From NCBI GenBank assembly GCA_016880695.1, contig JAEHCY010000082.1, forward strand, positions 1 through 13,898: a stretch of 13,898 nt of DNA. The letters run 5' to 3'. Within the stretch, counting starts at the first letter, position 1, and the number at the start of each line of letters is the position of its first letter. A model generated the notes under the pieces. It did not search any database, had not been told where the DNA came from, and saw only the letters and a program-made list of their open reading frames with translations. The stretch comes from Chromatiaceae bacterium. GTDB taxonomy: Bacteria; Pseudomonadota; Gammaproteobacteria; Chromatiales; Chromatiaceae. The position numbers and the translations under genes were made by a program. Shown here one piece after another: positions 13,628-13,898 of the stretch.

Positions 13628-13898
13628 GTGACTGCAGCGAAGCCGCAACCCGGCCAGATCACCGGCGTCATCCTGGCCGGCGGCAAGGCCCGACGCATGG
13701 GGGGCATCGACAAGGGCCTGCTCGAGTTTGCCGGCAGGCCCCTGATCGCCTGGGTGATCGAGGGCCTCGCCCCACAGGTGGGGGGCATCCTGGTGAGCGC
13801 CAACCGCAACCTCGACGCCTATCGCGCCTTCGGTTACCCCGTGATCCCCGACACCCTGGCCGACTTCCAGGGCCCGCTGGCGGGTCTCGCCAGCGCGA
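13628..13898 (+). CDS. mobA: Molybdenum cofactor guanylyltransferase, N-terminal part (runs off right edge)
   Basis: MobA attaches GMP to molybdopterin-Mo to form the MGD cofactor in the cytoplasm. The 90 visible codons carry the nucleotidyltransferase motif [19 protein letters not shown] (13-31), in which LAGG binds the phosphates and the R-M-G-G-x-D-K-G pattern is typical of MobA. Further on come the Rossmann-like strands ILVSANRN (54-61) and the [17 protein letters not shown] stretch (71-87), where D-x4-D-x-G-P-L-A-G binds guanine and Mg2+. The start is GTG at 13628 with AGGGAAG upstream. The C-terminal half lies outside the window. It implies the host makes DMSO-reductase-family molybdoenzymes. 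Confidence 0.92.
   Translation, partial: MTAAKPQPGQITGVILAGGKARRMGGIDKGLLEFAGRPLIAWVIEGLAPQVGGILVSANRNLDAYRAFGYPVIPDTLADFQGPLAGLASA

Overview
This window is GC-rich (a few AT-rich patches excepted) and looks like the chromosome of a gammaproteobacterium. The basis is the gene families: a long-form PurC, a glyoxylate-bypass operon containing the AceK kinase/phosphatase, an RraA-family protein, a lipoprotein MltB-type lytic transglycosylase and MobA. No tRNA, rRNA, CRISPR array, insertion sequence or integrase was seen. The exact genus cannot be told from the sequence; a Chromatiales-like relative is only a guess.

Left part (1-5100). A 5'-truncated view of an unrecognised gene runs off the left edge on the minus strand, divergent from purC. 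Then follows a minus-strand operon read aceA (isocitrate lyase) - rraA-family gene - aceK (isocitrate dehydrogenase kinase/phosphatase). Together they set how much isocitrate goes to the glyoxylate bypass rather than the TCA cycle. A stem-loop and a 12-bp palindrome sit between aceA and rraA. Upstream of aceA is a 600-bp gene-free stretch with a sharply AT-rich patch.

Middle part (5570-6120). A small self-contained minus-strand transcription unit carries its own -35/-10 promoter, Shine-Dalgarno, signal peptide and perfect-stem terminator. It encodes an exported 107-residue protein whose mature part is 23 uninterrupted Gly-Met-(Gly/Ser/Gln) triplets plus an aromatic tail. A 15-bp tandem repeat lies directly upstream of its -35 box.

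Central part (6222-11519). This looks like one envelope-stress module. A minus-strand operon encodes a short PspA/IM30-like coiled-coil protein, a multi-pass membrane protein (start overlapping the previous stop) and an exported or membrane-anchored von Willebrand factor A protein. Divergently transcribed from it is an OmpR-type response regulator and a histidine kinase with a very large extracytoplasmic region. The shared intergenic region carries TTTAC half-sites spaced 11 bp apart, as expected for an OmpR-family regulator. That the two-component system controls the PspA-like operon is inference from layout.

Right part (11520-13898). A Tat-exported intradiol-dioxygenase-like protein, a lipoprotein lytic transglycosylase (mltB) with its own likely promoter, and the first 90 codons of mobA follow, all on the plus strand.

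The most promising candidates for an undescribed system are the PspA-like/membrane/VWA operon with its divergent two-component system, and the nearby methionine-strip protein unit.
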